Below, piece after piece: positions 15,815-25,690 of a stretch of 64,000 nucleotides of DNA. Made by a program: the position numbers and the translations under genes. The stretch is from JAGWAJ01 sp026707615. GTDB taxonomy: Bacteria > Acidobacteriota > Vicinamibacteria > Vicinamibacterales > UBA8438. The notes below the pieces were generated by a model that worked only from the letters and a program-made list of their open reading frames with translations, did not search any database and had not been told where the DNA came from. Location of the stretch: positions 558,001 to 622,000 of the forward strand of contig CBDBMW010000013.1 in NCBI GenBank assembly GCA_965207595.1, written 5' to 3'. How positions within the stretch are numbered: position 1 is the first letter of the stretch; every line of letters begins with the position of its first letter.

Positions 15815-18525
15815 TTGCTGAACGACCTGCGCTATCGCCTGCGCGCTTTGTTCCGCAGGCACGCCGCCGAGACGGAACTGGACGACGAGCTGCGCTTCCA
15901 CCTCGAGTGCGAGAGCGAGAAGCTCGTGTCCCGCGGAGTGTCGCTCCGGGAGGCGCGCCGGCGGGCGCGGCTCGCCTTGGGCCCCCTCGACGCGGTCAAA
16001 GACGACTGCCGGCAGAGCTGGGGCATCCGGCAGCTTGATTTCCTGCGGCAGGACGTAGCGTACGCGCTTCGGCTGATCCGGAAGCACCCGGCGCTGTCGG
16101 CCATCGCGGCGATGTCCCTCGCGATCGGCATCGGTCTCAACACGGCGCTCTTCGCCCTGGTGGACGCCACGCTGCTGCGGCGGCTGCCGGTCGACCGGCC
16201 GGAGCAGCTCGTCGACGTCTACATCGACAACGAGAACGGTTTCGCCTGGAGCGGGAGCTCCTATCCCGACTATCTGGACCTGCGCCGTGGAACCCGGGTC
16301 CTCGACGACCTGGTGGGACATGCGCCTGCCATGGCTGCGGTCACTGTCGGCGACCGCTCGCGCCTGCTGCTCGGCGAGGCGGTGACCGGGAGCTACTTCC
16401 CGATGCTGGGGGTGCGAGCGCGCGCGGGCGCACGCTGCTGCCGGACGACGACCGTCCGGGAGCTGCGCGGGTGGTAGTGATCTCGTCGGCGCTCTGGTCC
16501 GACGCGTTCGGCAGCGACCCCCGCGTTGTCGGACGGTCGCTCCGCATCGGCGGACGGCCGCACGCCATCGTGGGCGTGGCGCCCGCCGGCTTCGCCGGCA
16601 TGAACGCGCCGGTCCTGACGCCCACCTTCTGGATGCCCATGGCCTGGGTCGACGACGTCCGGCCGATCGTCATGGAATCCAATGCGCCTTCGCCCGGAAC
16701 AACGCGGCTCGAGCGGCGCGGGTTCCGCTGGATGGCGCTGAAGGGCCGGCTGCGGGAGGGAGCGACCACCGCCGCCGCCGCCGCGGACCTGAACAGCGTG
16801 ATGCAGGCTCTCGAAACGGAGTATCCCGGCTCGAACCGGGGGTACGGCGCGACGGTGGTTCCCACGGGCGACGTGTCCACGCACCCGTTGATCGAGGGCT
16901 ATCTGCGCGCGGGCGCGCTCAGTCTGCTCGTGCTCATGGGACTGGTGCTGCTGATCGTCTGCGCGAACGTCGCGGGCCTGCTGCTGGCTCGGGCTTCCGC
17001 GCGGCGGCGCGAGATGGGCCTGCGGCTCGCGGTCGGGGCGAGCCGGTCGCGGCTGCTCCGGCAACTGCTCGTGGAAAGCCTGGTGCTGTCGCTGTTCGGC
17101 GTCGGCGTCGGCGTTGCGCTGGCCTGGGGCTGCCTGGAGGCGCTCGGCGCCATTCGCGCGCCGCTGCTGATCCCGGTTGCGCTCGATCTCGGGCTGAACG
17201 GGCGGGTGCTCGGGCTCGCGGTCGCGGTGGCGGTGGGAGCCGGCGTCGCAGCCGGCCTCGCGCCGGCGTGGGTCAGCTCACGGTCGAGCGTGCTGGGGGA
17301 GCTGGTCGGACAGGGGACGGTCTGGTCCGTCGGCGGTCGGCGGTGGAGTCTCCGGCAGTCGCTTGTGACGTTCCAGGTCGCGGTCAGCCTCGTGCTCCTC
17401 GTGGTTGCCGGCCTGTTGGCGCGCAATCTGCTAGTCGCCAGCCGGTCCGAGATCGGCTTTCCGGCCGAGGCGATCGCCTCGGTCACCGCTGGTCTCGGGC
17501 TGGTCGGCTACCGCGACGACGAAGCCGCGCGGTTCCTGGAGCGCGCCCGCGAGCGGGTGCGCGCGTTGCCGGGCGTGCAGGCGGTCGCCCGGGCCAGCCG
17601 CGCGCCGCTGTCCGTCAACTGGACGCGAGTTCCCGTCTCGCCGGCCGATCGCCAGGGGCAGGAACGGTCCGCCCTTGCAGTCGAGGCGGTGGCGGTCGGG
17701 GCCGGGTACTTCGATGCGCTCCGGGTTCCGTTGCTTGAAGGGCGCTCGTTCGACGACGTCATCGACACGTCCGCGTCGCCGCAGGTCGGCATCGTCAACG
17801 AGGCGCTCGCCAGCCGGCTCTGGCCGGACGGTCAGGCCGTCGGCCGTCGGCTCCGTCTTGCCGGCGACGGTGACGGGTCGGGAATCGAGATAGTGGGCGT
17901 CGTCGGAGACTACAAGGTCCGGTTCATCCAGGAACCGCCGACTCCCTACTTGCACCTGGCCGCCGCCCAGCGTTCCTGGAACGTCAGCGCATCGGTCCTC
18001 CTGGCCCGCACGGATGGAGACGCGGGCGCTCTCGCGGCGGCGATCCAGCGCGAGCTGCGCGGGCTCGACGAGGACGTGGTCTTCTGGGAGGGCCTCACGC
18101 TGGACGACCATGTCGCAACCCAGTTGCTCCCGGCGCAGCTTCTCGCGGTGATGCTCGGCGCCGCCGGCCTCGTAGCCGTCGGGCTGGCGGCGATCGGCCT
18201 GTACGGCGTCATCGCCTTCGCGGTCGTCCAGCGCACCCGGGAGATCGGCATCCGCGTGGCGCTGGGCGCGACCCGCGGGGACGTGCTCCGGCTGGTCGTG
18301 CGCCAGAGCGCCGTGCTGTTCGCGCTCGGTGGGGCCATCGGCGCGACGTTGGCCTTCGTGGCTGCGCGCGGCACGGCCGGCGTGTTGTTCGGCATTGATG
18401 CGACGGACGAGCTCGCGTGGGGCGGAGCCATCGTCCTGCTGGTCGCAGTCGTCGCGCTGGCCCACGCCGTCCCGGCGTTGCGGGCGGTTCGAGTAGTCCC
18501 TTCCGTGGCGCTGCGCGCCGAATGA
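15815..18525 (+). pseudogene. ADOP-family (acidobacterial duplicated orphan) ABC permease, interrupted by a frameshift near 16430
   Basis: An MacB/FtsX-type permease. A PadR-associated N-terminal prefix (LNDLRYRLRALFRRHAAETE ... ELRFHLE) is followed by TM1 (ALSAIAAMSLAIGIGLNTAL) and a MacB periplasmic domain, then by paired FtsX permease domains (SLLVLMGLVLLIVCANVAGL ... REMGLRLAVGASRSRLLRQL and ... REIGIRVALGATRGDVLRLV). The TTG start at 15815 has GGAGGT 5 nt upstream. The frame breaks between about 16425 and 16440: the first frame ends at 16477, while the second continues with RTLLPDDDRPGAARVVVIS. One base lost in a GGG run explains this. Apart from the shift, both halves look intact to residue ~900, so this is either a recent mutation or a sequencing error. 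Confidence 0.85.
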
Positions 18526-18681
18526 AGGCGCTCTCTCCGCCACGTCCCGGTGGTCGCGGGGCGGGATGAAGTGCTCCTGATCGATGGCCTTGTCTCGGGG
18601 CGGCGCTTGTCGCGACGAAGCGCGATGGCCAACAATCCCGCAAGCGGAGCCGAGGCCGGACGATTCTCCCAGGACAGGCCC

Positions 18682-21306
18682 ATGCCACGAGCCCTGAACG
18701 TCGTCGGTGCGATCGCGGCGCTGATCGCGGCAGGCGCGGTGCAGGTGGACGCCCAGGCGGGCCGCTACCCGGCGGCGCGGCACGGCGGGAACTACATGCA
18801 CAACTTCTACTTCCCGCCCGCGCCGAGCTCCACCCCGTGGGCGCCGAGCTGGGCGCCGGACGGCCGCTCGGTCGCGGTGGCGATGAGCGGGTCCATCTGG
18901 CGGGTGGAGCTCGACACCGGGGTGGCCGAGGAGCTGACCTACAGCCCGGACGCGTACCACACGTCGCCCGACTGGTCGCCCGACGGCCGGTGGATCGTCT
19001 ACGCCGCCGACTACGACGGCGACCGGGTGCAGCTCGAGCTGCTGGAGGTGGCGAGCGGGGAGACCCGGGCGCTGACGGGCGACGATCACGTCTACGCGGA
19101 CCCGACGTTCTCACCCGACGGCATGCGCATCGCCTACGTGTCGACCCGCCCCAACGGTTACTTCAACGTCGCGGTCCGGCCGGTCGAGGACGGCCGCTGG
19201 GCCGGCGACGAGATGCCCGTCACGGTCGACCACGTCTATCCCGCCAACCGGCTGTACTTCGGCCCCTGGGACATGCACCTGACGCCGGCGTGGCTGCCCG
19301 CGGGCCCCGAGAGCACCGAGAGCGACGAGCTGCTGCTGGTGTCGAACCGGGACATCCCGCTCGGCTCCGGCAACGTCCTGCGGGTCCCCGTCGCCCCCGG
19401 CGGCATCGTCGACGCGGTGACGGTGCTGCGCGAGCAGACCCTGTACCGCACCCGGCCGGACGTGGCGAGCGACGGCCGGCGCTTCGTCTACTCCTCGACG
19501 CGGGGAGCGGCGGATCAGTTCAGCAACCTGTACGTGCAGCCGACGGCGGGGGGCGAGCCCTACAAGCTCACGTTCTTCGAGCACGACGCCTTCCATCCGC
19601 GCTGGTCGCCCGACGACGAGTGGATCGCGTTCATCACCAACGAGGGCGGCCTGCCGCAGCTCGCCCTGCTCGAGACGCACGGGGGCGCGCTGCGGACGGT
19701 GGCGATCGCCGAGCGACGGTGGAGGCGTCCGATGGGCACGCTGTCGGTCCGCACCCGCGCCGCCGGCTTCGGCGACGACGGCGACGACGCCGCCGGCGAA
19801 GACGACCCCGACACCAGCGGGCTGACCGGCTCGCGCATCCACCTCACGGCTTCGGACGGCAAGTCCTACGCGCCCGCCGACGCCTACGCCCGCATCAGCG
19901 CGCGCGGCGATCACGTCTTCCACACCACCGGCGCGTTCACCGTCGAGGTGCCGGCGGGACGGGTCGAGCTGACCGTGGTGAAGGGCTTCGAGTTCCACCC
20001 GGCCGCCGTGACGGCGGAGGTCGCGGCGGGCGGGACGACCGAGCTGACCGTCGAGCTCGAGCGAATGACGGACATGGCGGCGGACGGCTGGGTCAGCGCC
20101 TCGACCCACGTGCACGGGAACTACGGAGGCAACCTGCGGAACTCGCTCGAGAACCTGATCATGATGTCGGAGGCGGAGGACCAGGACCTCGTCCTCCACC
20201 AGGTGGCCAACAAGGACAACCGCGTCCTCGACCACCAGCTCTTCGAGCCGGGCGGCGGTGCGCACTCGGCCTCCACGCCCGCGCACCCGGTGGTCGTGGG
20301 GCAGGAGTACCGGCCGCCCTTCTACGGTCACGTCTTCCTGTTCGGCATGCGCGACCACCTGATCTCCCCGTTCACGATGGGCTACGAGGGAACGGCCATC
20401 GAGAGCCTCTATCCCAGCAACACCGACATGTTCCGCAAGGCGAAGGCGCAGGGGGCCACCGTCGGCTACGTGCATGCCTTCACGGGCGAGGGCGACCCGC
20501 TCGACCGCCTCCTCGGCGGTGCCAAGGGGTTCATCGTCGATGCCGCGCTCGGGACCACGGACGCGCTGGAGTGGTCGGATGCCAACCGCGCCGGCTTCTT
20601 TCCCCTCTACGCGGTGTGGAACAACGGCCTGCGCGTCACCGCCACCGGGGGCGAGGACTCCATCAGCGACCTGCAGCGATCGAAGCTCGTGGGGTCGGTG
20701 CGGACCTACGTCCATACCGGCGCCCGCGGCCTCGACGTCGACGCCTGGTTCGAGGACCTGCGGGCGGGGCGGGCGTTCGTCTCGTCGGGCCCGCTGGTCG
20801 AGCTGACGATCGACGGCCGCATGCCGGGGGAGGAAGTGCGCCTGCCGGCCGGGGGCGGCGAGGTCCGGGTCGCCGGCCGGGTGCGGTCGGTCACGCCCCT
20901 GGAGCAGGTCTTCCTGGTGTGCGACGGCGAGATCGTGCTGGAGGTCCCGCTCGACGCGGACCGCCGGTCGGCCACGTTCGGCGTCGGCCGGCCCGTGCGC
21001 GACAGCGGGTGGTGCCACTTGCGGGCCGAGGGCGCGCCCGCCGAGCGCTTCCCGATGGACGTGGCGTACGTGCAGGCGTTCACCAACCCGGTGTGGCTTC
21101 TCGTCGGCGACCGCCCGATCCGCGACGCGACCGCGGCCGCGTATGCGCTGGAGTGGATCGACAGGCTGCAGGGCATGGCGGAAGCGTGGCCCGGGTGGCG
21201 GTCCGCGCGGGAGCGGGCGCACGTGTTCGCGCAGTTCGACGAGGCCCGCGAGGCCTACCGTCGGTTCGCGCGCGAGAGCGCCGTCCCGGCCGCCCCGCTC
21301 CGGTGA
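18682..21306 (+). CDS. Secreted TolB-like propeller fused to CehA/McbA family metallohydrolase
   Basis: 874 residues. Signal peptide MPRALNVVGAIAALIAAGAV, then a WD40/TolB-type propeller (residues ~45-370) with repeated PSWAPDGRSVAV, PDWSPDGRWIVY, PTFSPDGMRIAY and PRWSPDDEWIAF blades. A carbohydrate-like linker domain comes next, then a PHP-type CehA/McbA domain from about residue 470 (STHVHGNYGGN, EAEDQDLVLHQVANKDNR, YVHAF). The family includes enzymes that hydrolyse aryl esters or carbamates. The start at 18682 was chosen for its signal peptide, although the Shine-Dalgarno match is weak (AGGA). The upstream 18526-18681 gap holds no gene. Confidence 0.82.
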   Translation: MPRALNVVGAIAALIAAGAVQVDAQAGRYPAARHGGNYMHNFYFPPAPSSTPWAPSWAPDGRSVAVAMSGSIWRVELDTGVAEELTYSPDAYHTSPDWSPDGRWIVYAADYDGDRVQLELLEVASGETRALTGDDHVYADPTFSPDGMRIAYVSTRPNGYFNVAVRPVEDGRWAGDEMPVTVDHVYPANRLYFGPWDMHLTPAWLPAGPESTESDELLLVSNRDIPLGSGNVLRVPVAPGGIVDAVTVLREQTLYRTRPDVASDGRRFVYSSTRGAADQFSNLYVQPTAGGEPYKLTFFEHDAFHPRWSPDDEWIAFITNEGGLPQLALLETHGGALRTVAIAERRWRRPMGTLSVRTRAAGFGDDGDDAAGEDDPDTSGLTGSRIHLTASDGKSYAPADAYARISARGDHVFHTTGAFTVEVPAGRVELTVVKGFEFHPAAVTAEVAAGGTTELTVELERMTDMAADGWVSASTHVHGNYGGNLRNSLENLIMMSEAEDQDLVLHQVANKDNRVLDHQLFEPGGGAHSASTPAHPVVVGQEYRPPFYGHVFLFGMRDHLISPFTMGYEGTAIESLYPSNTDMFRKAKAQGATVGYVHAFTGEGDPLDRLLGGAKGFIVDAALGTTDALEWSDANRAGFFPLYAVWNNGLRVTATGGEDSISDLQRSKLVGSVRTYVHTGARGLDVDAWFEDLRAGRAFVSSGPLVELTIDGRMPGEEVRLPAGGGEVRVAGRVRSVTPLEQVFLVCDGEIVLEVPLDADRRSATFGVGRPVRDSGWCHLRAEGAPAERFPMDVAYVQAFTNPVWLLVGDRPIRDATAAAYALEWIDRLQGMAEAWPGWRSARERAHVFAQFDEAREAYRRFARESAVPAAPLR

Positions 21307-21315
21307 GCGGAGCCG

Positions 21316-21344
21316 TTGCGGGCGCGCAGGCGCTGCGCTACAGT
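21316..21344 (+). promoter_or_regulatory. Promoter of the iorAB-like operon
   Basis: TTGCGG at 21316-21321, a 17-bp spacer, then TACAGT at 21339-21344; the iorA-like ATG with its own AGGAG (21371-21375) follows at 21381, giving a ~30-nt leader. Confidence 0.5.
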
Positions 21345-21380
21345 GAGACGCAAGTCCCCAACCTCTCTCCAGGAGCTCGC

Positions 21381-21833
21381 ATGGTTTCACTCACCGTCAA
21401 CGAGCGCCGCTACGACCTCGACATCGAGCCCGAGATGCCTCTGCTCTGGGCGATCCGTGACGTCATCGGCTTGACGGGCACGAAGTTCGGCTGCGGGATC
21501 GCCCAGTGCGGCGCCTGCACCGTCCACCTCGACGGCGTGCCGATCCGCTCCTGCACCACGCCGGCCTCGCGGGCCGTGGGCAGGCGGGTCACGACCATCG
21601 AGGGACTGTCCCCGGACGGGACCCATCCGCTGCAGGTCGCCTGGGTGGCCGAGCAGGTCCCGCAGTGCGGCTACTGCCAGTCGGGGCAACTGATGTCCGC
21701 GGCGGCGCTGCTCGCCCGGACGCCGCGGCCGAACGACCAGGAGATCGACGCGGCGATGTCGGGCAACGTCTGCCGCTGCGGCACGTACCAGCGGATCCGA
21801 CAGGCCATTCACCGCGCGGCGGAGGGGGCGTGA
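21381..21833 (+). CDS. (2Fe-2S)-binding subunit of an isoquinoline 1-oxidoreductase-like molybdoenzyme
   Basis: 150 residues, normal length for the small subunit of xanthine-oxidase-family enzymes. The plant-ferredoxin cluster ligands are in GCGIAQCGACTVHLDG (residues ~37-52) and the second cluster ligands in QCGYCQSGQ and GNVCRCGTYQRI. It passes electrons from the molybdopterin subunit encoded next, whose ATG overlaps its TGA (21831-21835). AGGAG 5 nt before the ATG supports the start. The two-subunit arrangement without an FAD subunit is IorAB-like, so the electron acceptor is probably a cytochrome and not NAD. Confidence 0.92.
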   Translation: MVSLTVNERRYDLDIEPEMPLLWAIRDVIGLTGTKFGCGIAQCGACTVHLDGVPIRSCTTPASRAVGRRVTTIEGLSPDGTHPLQVAWVAEQVPQCGYCQSGQLMSAAALLARTPRPNDQEIDAAMSGNVCRCGTYQRIRQAIHRAAEGA

Positions 21834-24004
21834 TGACCAGGACACCGACGCTCGATCGACGCGCGTTCCTCACGGTCACGGCGGCGGCCGGCGGCGGACT
21901 GCTGGTGGGCAACTACCTGGGCCCGCTGCAGACCTCGCTGTCGGCGGCCGACGGTTCCTTCGAGCCGAACATCTGGGTGCGGATCGACGCGGACGACACG
22001 GTGCGCGTCATGCTCACCCAGCTCGAGATGGGGCAGGGCGTGATGACCGCCATGCCGATGCTGGTCGCGGAGGAGCTCGACGTCGACTGGGAGCGGATCG
22101 CCACGGAGTGGGTGGGAGCCGACTCCCGCTACGGCGCCGGCTTCGGCGGCCAGCAGATCACCGCCGGCAGCAACAGCATCCGCACCTACTGGAGGCCGTT
22201 GCGGGAGGCGGGCGCGGCCGCCCGGCAGGTGCTCGTGGCGGCGGCCGCGGCCGAGTGGGGCGTCGCGGCCGAGGAGTGCTCGACCGACAAGGGCCGCGTG
22301 CAGCACGAGCCTACCGGCCGCCACCTGCGCTACGGCGCGCTCGTCGACCGTGCCTCCCGCTTGCCCGTGCCCGCCGAGGTCACGCTGAAGGAGCCGGACG
22401 CCTTCCAGCTGCTGGGGCGGGACGCGGTGGGGCGGCTCGACATCCCCGAGAAGGTCGACGGCCGGGCCGGCTTCGGCATCGACGTCCAGCGGCCCGACAT
22501 GCTGGTGGCGCGCGTCCTGCGCTGCCCGGTGTTCGGCGGCAAGGTGGCGAAGTACGACGCGACCCGCGCCACCGCCGTCACCGGGGTGCGGGACGTGGTT
22601 CCGGTGAGCGCCGGCCTCGCCGTCGTGGCCGACAACTACTGGGCCGCCTCGCGCGGCCTGCAGGCGCTGGCGGACGACGTGACGTGGGACGAGGGGCCAC
22701 TGGCCGATCTCACCACGGCGGAGATCGGCCGCCGGTTCCGGGAGAAGGCCGAGCAGCCCGGGGCGCCCGCGCGCAACGACGGGGACGCCGACGCGGCGCT
22801 GGCCGGCGCGGCCACGACGTTCGAGCGCGTCTTCGAGGTGCCGTATCTCGCGCACGCGACGATGGAGCCGATGAACTGCACGGCGCACGTCCAGGCGGAG
22901 CGCTGCGACGTCTGGTTGCCGACGCAGGGGCAGACGGCGACGCACGGGGCGGCGGTCGCCGCGTCCGGGCTGGCGCCGGAGCAGGTCTTCGTCCACCCGA
23001 CCTACATGGGCGGCGGGTTCGGGCGCCGCGGCGAGGTCGACTTCGTCACGGACGCCGTCGAGGCCTCGAAGGCGGTGGGGCGTCCGGTCAAGGTGGTGTG
23101 GTCGCGCGAAGACGACATGCAGCACGACTACTATCGCCCCTACACCTACGTCCGGATGTGGGCGGCGCTCGACGCCGACGGGATGCCCGTCGCCTGGAAG
23201 CAGCGGCTGGTCCAGCCCTCGCTCCTCGAGCGCAACCGGCCCGGCGCGCTGGCCGGCACGCGGGGCATCGACTTCATCTCGGTCGACGGGGCGGCCAACC
23301 TGCCCTACGACATCCCCAACATCCGGGTGGAGTACACCGAGCTCGACCCGGGCATCCCGTTCGGCTTCTGGCGCTCGGTCGGGGCGTCGGTCAACGGCTA
23401 CGTCGTCGAGGCCTTCTTCGACGAGGTGGCGGCGGCGGGCGGTCACGACCCCTACGAGCTGCGCCGGCGCCTGCTGCGCAACCACCCGCGCCACAAGGCC
23501 GTCCTGGAGCTGGCGGCCGAGAAGCACGGCTGGTCGACGCCGGTCCCCGAGGGACGGGCGCGCGGCATCTCCATCCTGGAGTGCTTCGGCACCATCGTCG
23601 CCATCGCGGCCGAGGTTTCCGTCTCGTCACCGGCCGATGCCGACGCCGCGGTCGAGGTGCATCGGATGACCTGCGCGGTCGACGCCGGCTGGACCGTCCA
23701 CCCCGACACCATCCGGGGCCAGATGGAAGGCGGCATGATCTACGGGCTGACGGCCGCGCTCAAGAGCGAGATCACCATCCAGAAGGGCCGGGTGGCGCAG
23801 TCGAACTTCCACGACTATCCGATGGTGCGCATGAACGAGGCGCCCGAGATCGCGGTGCACATCGTGCCGAGCACGGAGAACCCGGGCGGCGTCGGCGAGC
23901 CGAGCACCGCGGTGCTGCCCGGGGCCCTGGCGAACGCCGTCGCGGCCGCCACCGGCAAGCGGATCTACCGGATGCCGATCCGGCCGGACATGCTGCGCGC
24001 CTGA
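21833..24004 (+). CDS. Tat-exported molybdopterin-binding subunit, isoquinoline 1-oxidoreductase-like
   Basis: 723 residues. The N-terminus TLDRRAFLTVTAAAGGGLLV is a twin-arginine signal, so the folded cofactor-loaded enzyme is exported. Molybdenum-cofactor motifs follow: EMGQGVMTAMPMLVAEELD, GGGFGRRGEVD, and near the C-terminus GEPSTAVLPGALANAVAAATGKR. Length and order match IorB, which hydroxylates N-heteroaromatics or oxidises aldehydes. It overlaps the small-subunit stop by one base (TGATG). The substrate cannot be read from sequence. The neighbouring NHL protein and CehA-like hydrolase suggest degradation of an exogenous aromatic compound. Confidence 0.9.
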   Translation: MTRTPTLDRRAFLTVTAAAGGGLLVGNYLGPLQTSLSAADGSFEPNIWVRIDADDTVRVMLTQLEMGQGVMTAMPMLVAEELDVDWERIATEWVGADSRYGAGFGGQQITAGSNSIRTYWRPLREAGAAARQVLVAAAAAEWGVAAEECSTDKGRVQHEPTGRHLRYGALVDRASRLPVPAEVTLKEPDAFQLLGRDAVGRLDIPEKVDGRAGFGIDVQRPDMLVARVLRCPVFGGKVAKYDATRATAVTGVRDVVPVSAGLAVVADNYWAASRGLQALADDVTWDEGPLADLTTAEIGRRFREKAEQPGAPARNDGDADAALAGAATTFERVFEVPYLAHATMEPMNCTAHVQAERCDVWLPTQGQTATHGAAVAASGLAPEQVFVHPTYMGGGFGRRGEVDFVTDAVEASKAVGRPVKVVWSREDDMQHDYYRPYTYVRMWAALDADGMPVAWKQRLVQPSLLERNRPGALAGTRGIDFISVDGAANLPYDIPNIRVEYTELDPGIPFGFWRSVGASVNGYVVEAFFDEVAAAGGHDPYELRRRLLRNHPRHKAVLELAAEKHGWSTPVPEGRARGISILECFGTIVAIAAEVSVSSPADADAAVEVHRMTCAVDAGWTVHPDTIRGQMEGGMIYGLTAALKSEITIQKGRVAQSNFHDYPMVRMNEAPEIAVHIVPSTENPGGVGEPSTAVLPGALANAVAAATGKRIYRMPIRPDMLRA

Positions 24005-24051
24005 TTCGCCCCGCCCGGCGTAGGGTCGTCGCCTTCGGGCAGGGAGACATC

Positions 24052-25176
24052 ATGCGGAGCCAGCATCTGCGTCGTGCGGTGTTCCCGGCGCTGGTTGTGG
24101 TCGCGGCCGCCGCGCTGGCAGGGCTGTTCGGTCCGGCCCCGACCGGCGGGTCGGCGGCGGCGCAGGGTCGCAGCCTGCCGGTCTTCGAGGTCGACGCGTC
24201 GTGGCCGACGGTGCCGGAGGGGATGAGGCTGGGCGCGCCGTCCAGCATCGCCATCGACGCCGAGGACAACGTATGGGTGCTGCACCGCCCGCTGACGCTC
24301 CCGGCCGAGCAGGACGCGATGGCGGCGCCGCCCGTCGTCGTCTTCGACGGGGGCGGCAACTTCCTCAAGGCCTGGGGCGGTCCGGGCGCCGGCTACGAGT
24401 GGCCGCAGCGCGAGCACGGCCTCCACATCGATCACGAGGGCTTCGTCTGGCTGGGCGGCAACAACTGCGCGACCAACGGCGTGCCCCGGGTCCAGCCGGT
24501 CAACGACGACCAGTTGCTGAAGTTCACGCAGGACGGCGCCCTGGTCCTGCAGATCGGCCGCAGCGGCGAGAGCCAGGGCAACGCCGACACGAGGAACGTC
24601 AACCGGCCCTCGGATCAGCAGGTCCATGCGCCGACCAACGAGCTGTTCGTGGCCGACGGCTACGGCAACCGCCGCGTGGCCGTGTTCGACGCGGAGACCG
24701 GCCGCTTCCTGCGGATGTGGGGCGCGTTCGGCGACGCTCCGGTGGAAGACAACCAGTGTCAGGTGCAGGCCCCGGCCAGCTTCTCGGATCCGGGCCCTGC
24801 GAGGTTCAACGTCCTCCACGCCATCCGGGTATCGAACGACGGCTTCGTGTACGCCGCCGACCGCGAGAACCGCCGGGTGCAGGCGTTCGCGCTGGACGGC
24901 ACGTTCGTGGGACAGGTGATTACCCCGGACACGCCCTTCGCGCGCAACCTGGCCCTCTCCCCGGACCCCGAGCAGCAGTTCCTGTACGTCGGTGGCAATG
25001 ACGGCATCGTCGTGGTCGACCGCGCGACGCTCGACATTCTGGGAACTCTCCGCCCCGAGGGCATCCTGGGCACCGGCCACCATATCGCCACCGATTCCCG
25101 GGGCAACCTCTACCTGGCGGCGACCGGCGCGGGCATGCAGAAGCTGACGTTCCGGGGAATGTCAGGCGCCGAGTAG
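24052..25176 (+). CDS. Secreted NHL-repeat beta-propeller protein
   Basis: 374 residues. Signal peptide MRSQHLRRAVFPALVVVAAA with an AAAQ-like cleavage site, then about six NHL blades (APSSIAIDAEDNVWVLHRP, HGLHIDHEGFVWLGG, NELFVADGYGNRRVAVFD, GFVYAADRENRRVQAFALD, HHIATDSRGNLYLAATG). Four or more cysteines occur in loops (NNCATN, NQCQV). AGGGAG 5 nt before the ATG supports the start. It follows the molybdoenzyme by 47 nt on the same strand. Such propellers bind ligands or act as peptidyl-hydroxyglycine-lyase-like enzymes; I cannot say which here. Confidence 0.82.
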   Translation: MRSQHLRRAVFPALVVVAAAALAGLFGPAPTGGSAAAQGRSLPVFEVDASWPTVPEGMRLGAPSSIAIDAEDNVWVLHRPLTLPAEQDAMAAPPVVVFDGGGNFLKAWGGPGAGYEWPQREHGLHIDHEGFVWLGGNNCATNGVPRVQPVNDDQLLKFTQDGALVLQIGRSGESQGNADTRNVNRPSDQQVHAPTNELFVADGYGNRRVAVFDAETGRFLRMWGAFGDAPVEDNQCQVQAPASFSDPGPARFNVLHAIRVSNDGFVYAADRENRRVQAFALDGTFVGQVITPDTPFARNLALSPDPEQQFLYVGGNDGIVVVDRATLDILGTLRPEGILGTGHHIATDSRGNLYLAATGAGMQKLTFRGMSGAE

Positions 25177-25319
25177 GCAGGCCGCCGGTCGGTGACCTCC
25201 TTCGCGGCCGGGCGGGTCGCCTTGCGCCCCGCTCGCGCCGTTCGTTGGGGAGTTGCGCGCGGAGCGGCTGGACCCCGGGCGCATACCCGAAGGCAGAGGC
25301 GGACCCGGGGCGTACTCGG

Positions 25320-25526
25320 TTATGAGGTGGGCTTCCGGTCGGCCAGCAGGATGTTGTCGATGCGGGTGTTCACGTCCCGGATGGCTGCCGACAGCTTGTT
25401 GTCGACGGCCGCGATCTGCGCGGTCAGGTCCCGGCGCACGCCGTCCACCTGGACGGTCACGATTCGCCAGACGCCGATCAGGACGCCGACCCCCGTCAAC
25501 ACCGTGGCGAGCACGTCCGCGTGCAT
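25320..25526 (-). CDS. Small membrane-anchored coiled-coil protein, function unknown
   Basis: 68 residues. One N-terminal transmembrane helix (LATVLTGVGVLIGVWRIV) is followed by a heptad-like region (VDGVRRDLTAQIAAVDNKLS, then AAIRDVNTRIDNIL). Short proteins of this plan occur widely near unrelated genes. The 25177-25319 gap between it and the NHL gene holds nothing recognisable. Confidence 0.55.
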   Translation of the reverse strand: MHADVLATVLTGVGVLIGVWRIVTVQVDGVRRDLTAQIAAVDNKLSAAIRDVNTRIDNILLADRKPTS

Positions 25527-25690
25527 GAGTCCGATTCTACCGGACCGGTCCCGGGAGAGTCCTCACCGCGCCGGTCCTTTCGCCCGCATCGCGTCGCCCA
25601 CGGAATTACCCACGGCGCATCTGAGACTCTGCGGAACGCCTCCTCCTGGGACGGTGCATACCGCTCTGCGGAACGCTTTCACTCCCCGGT

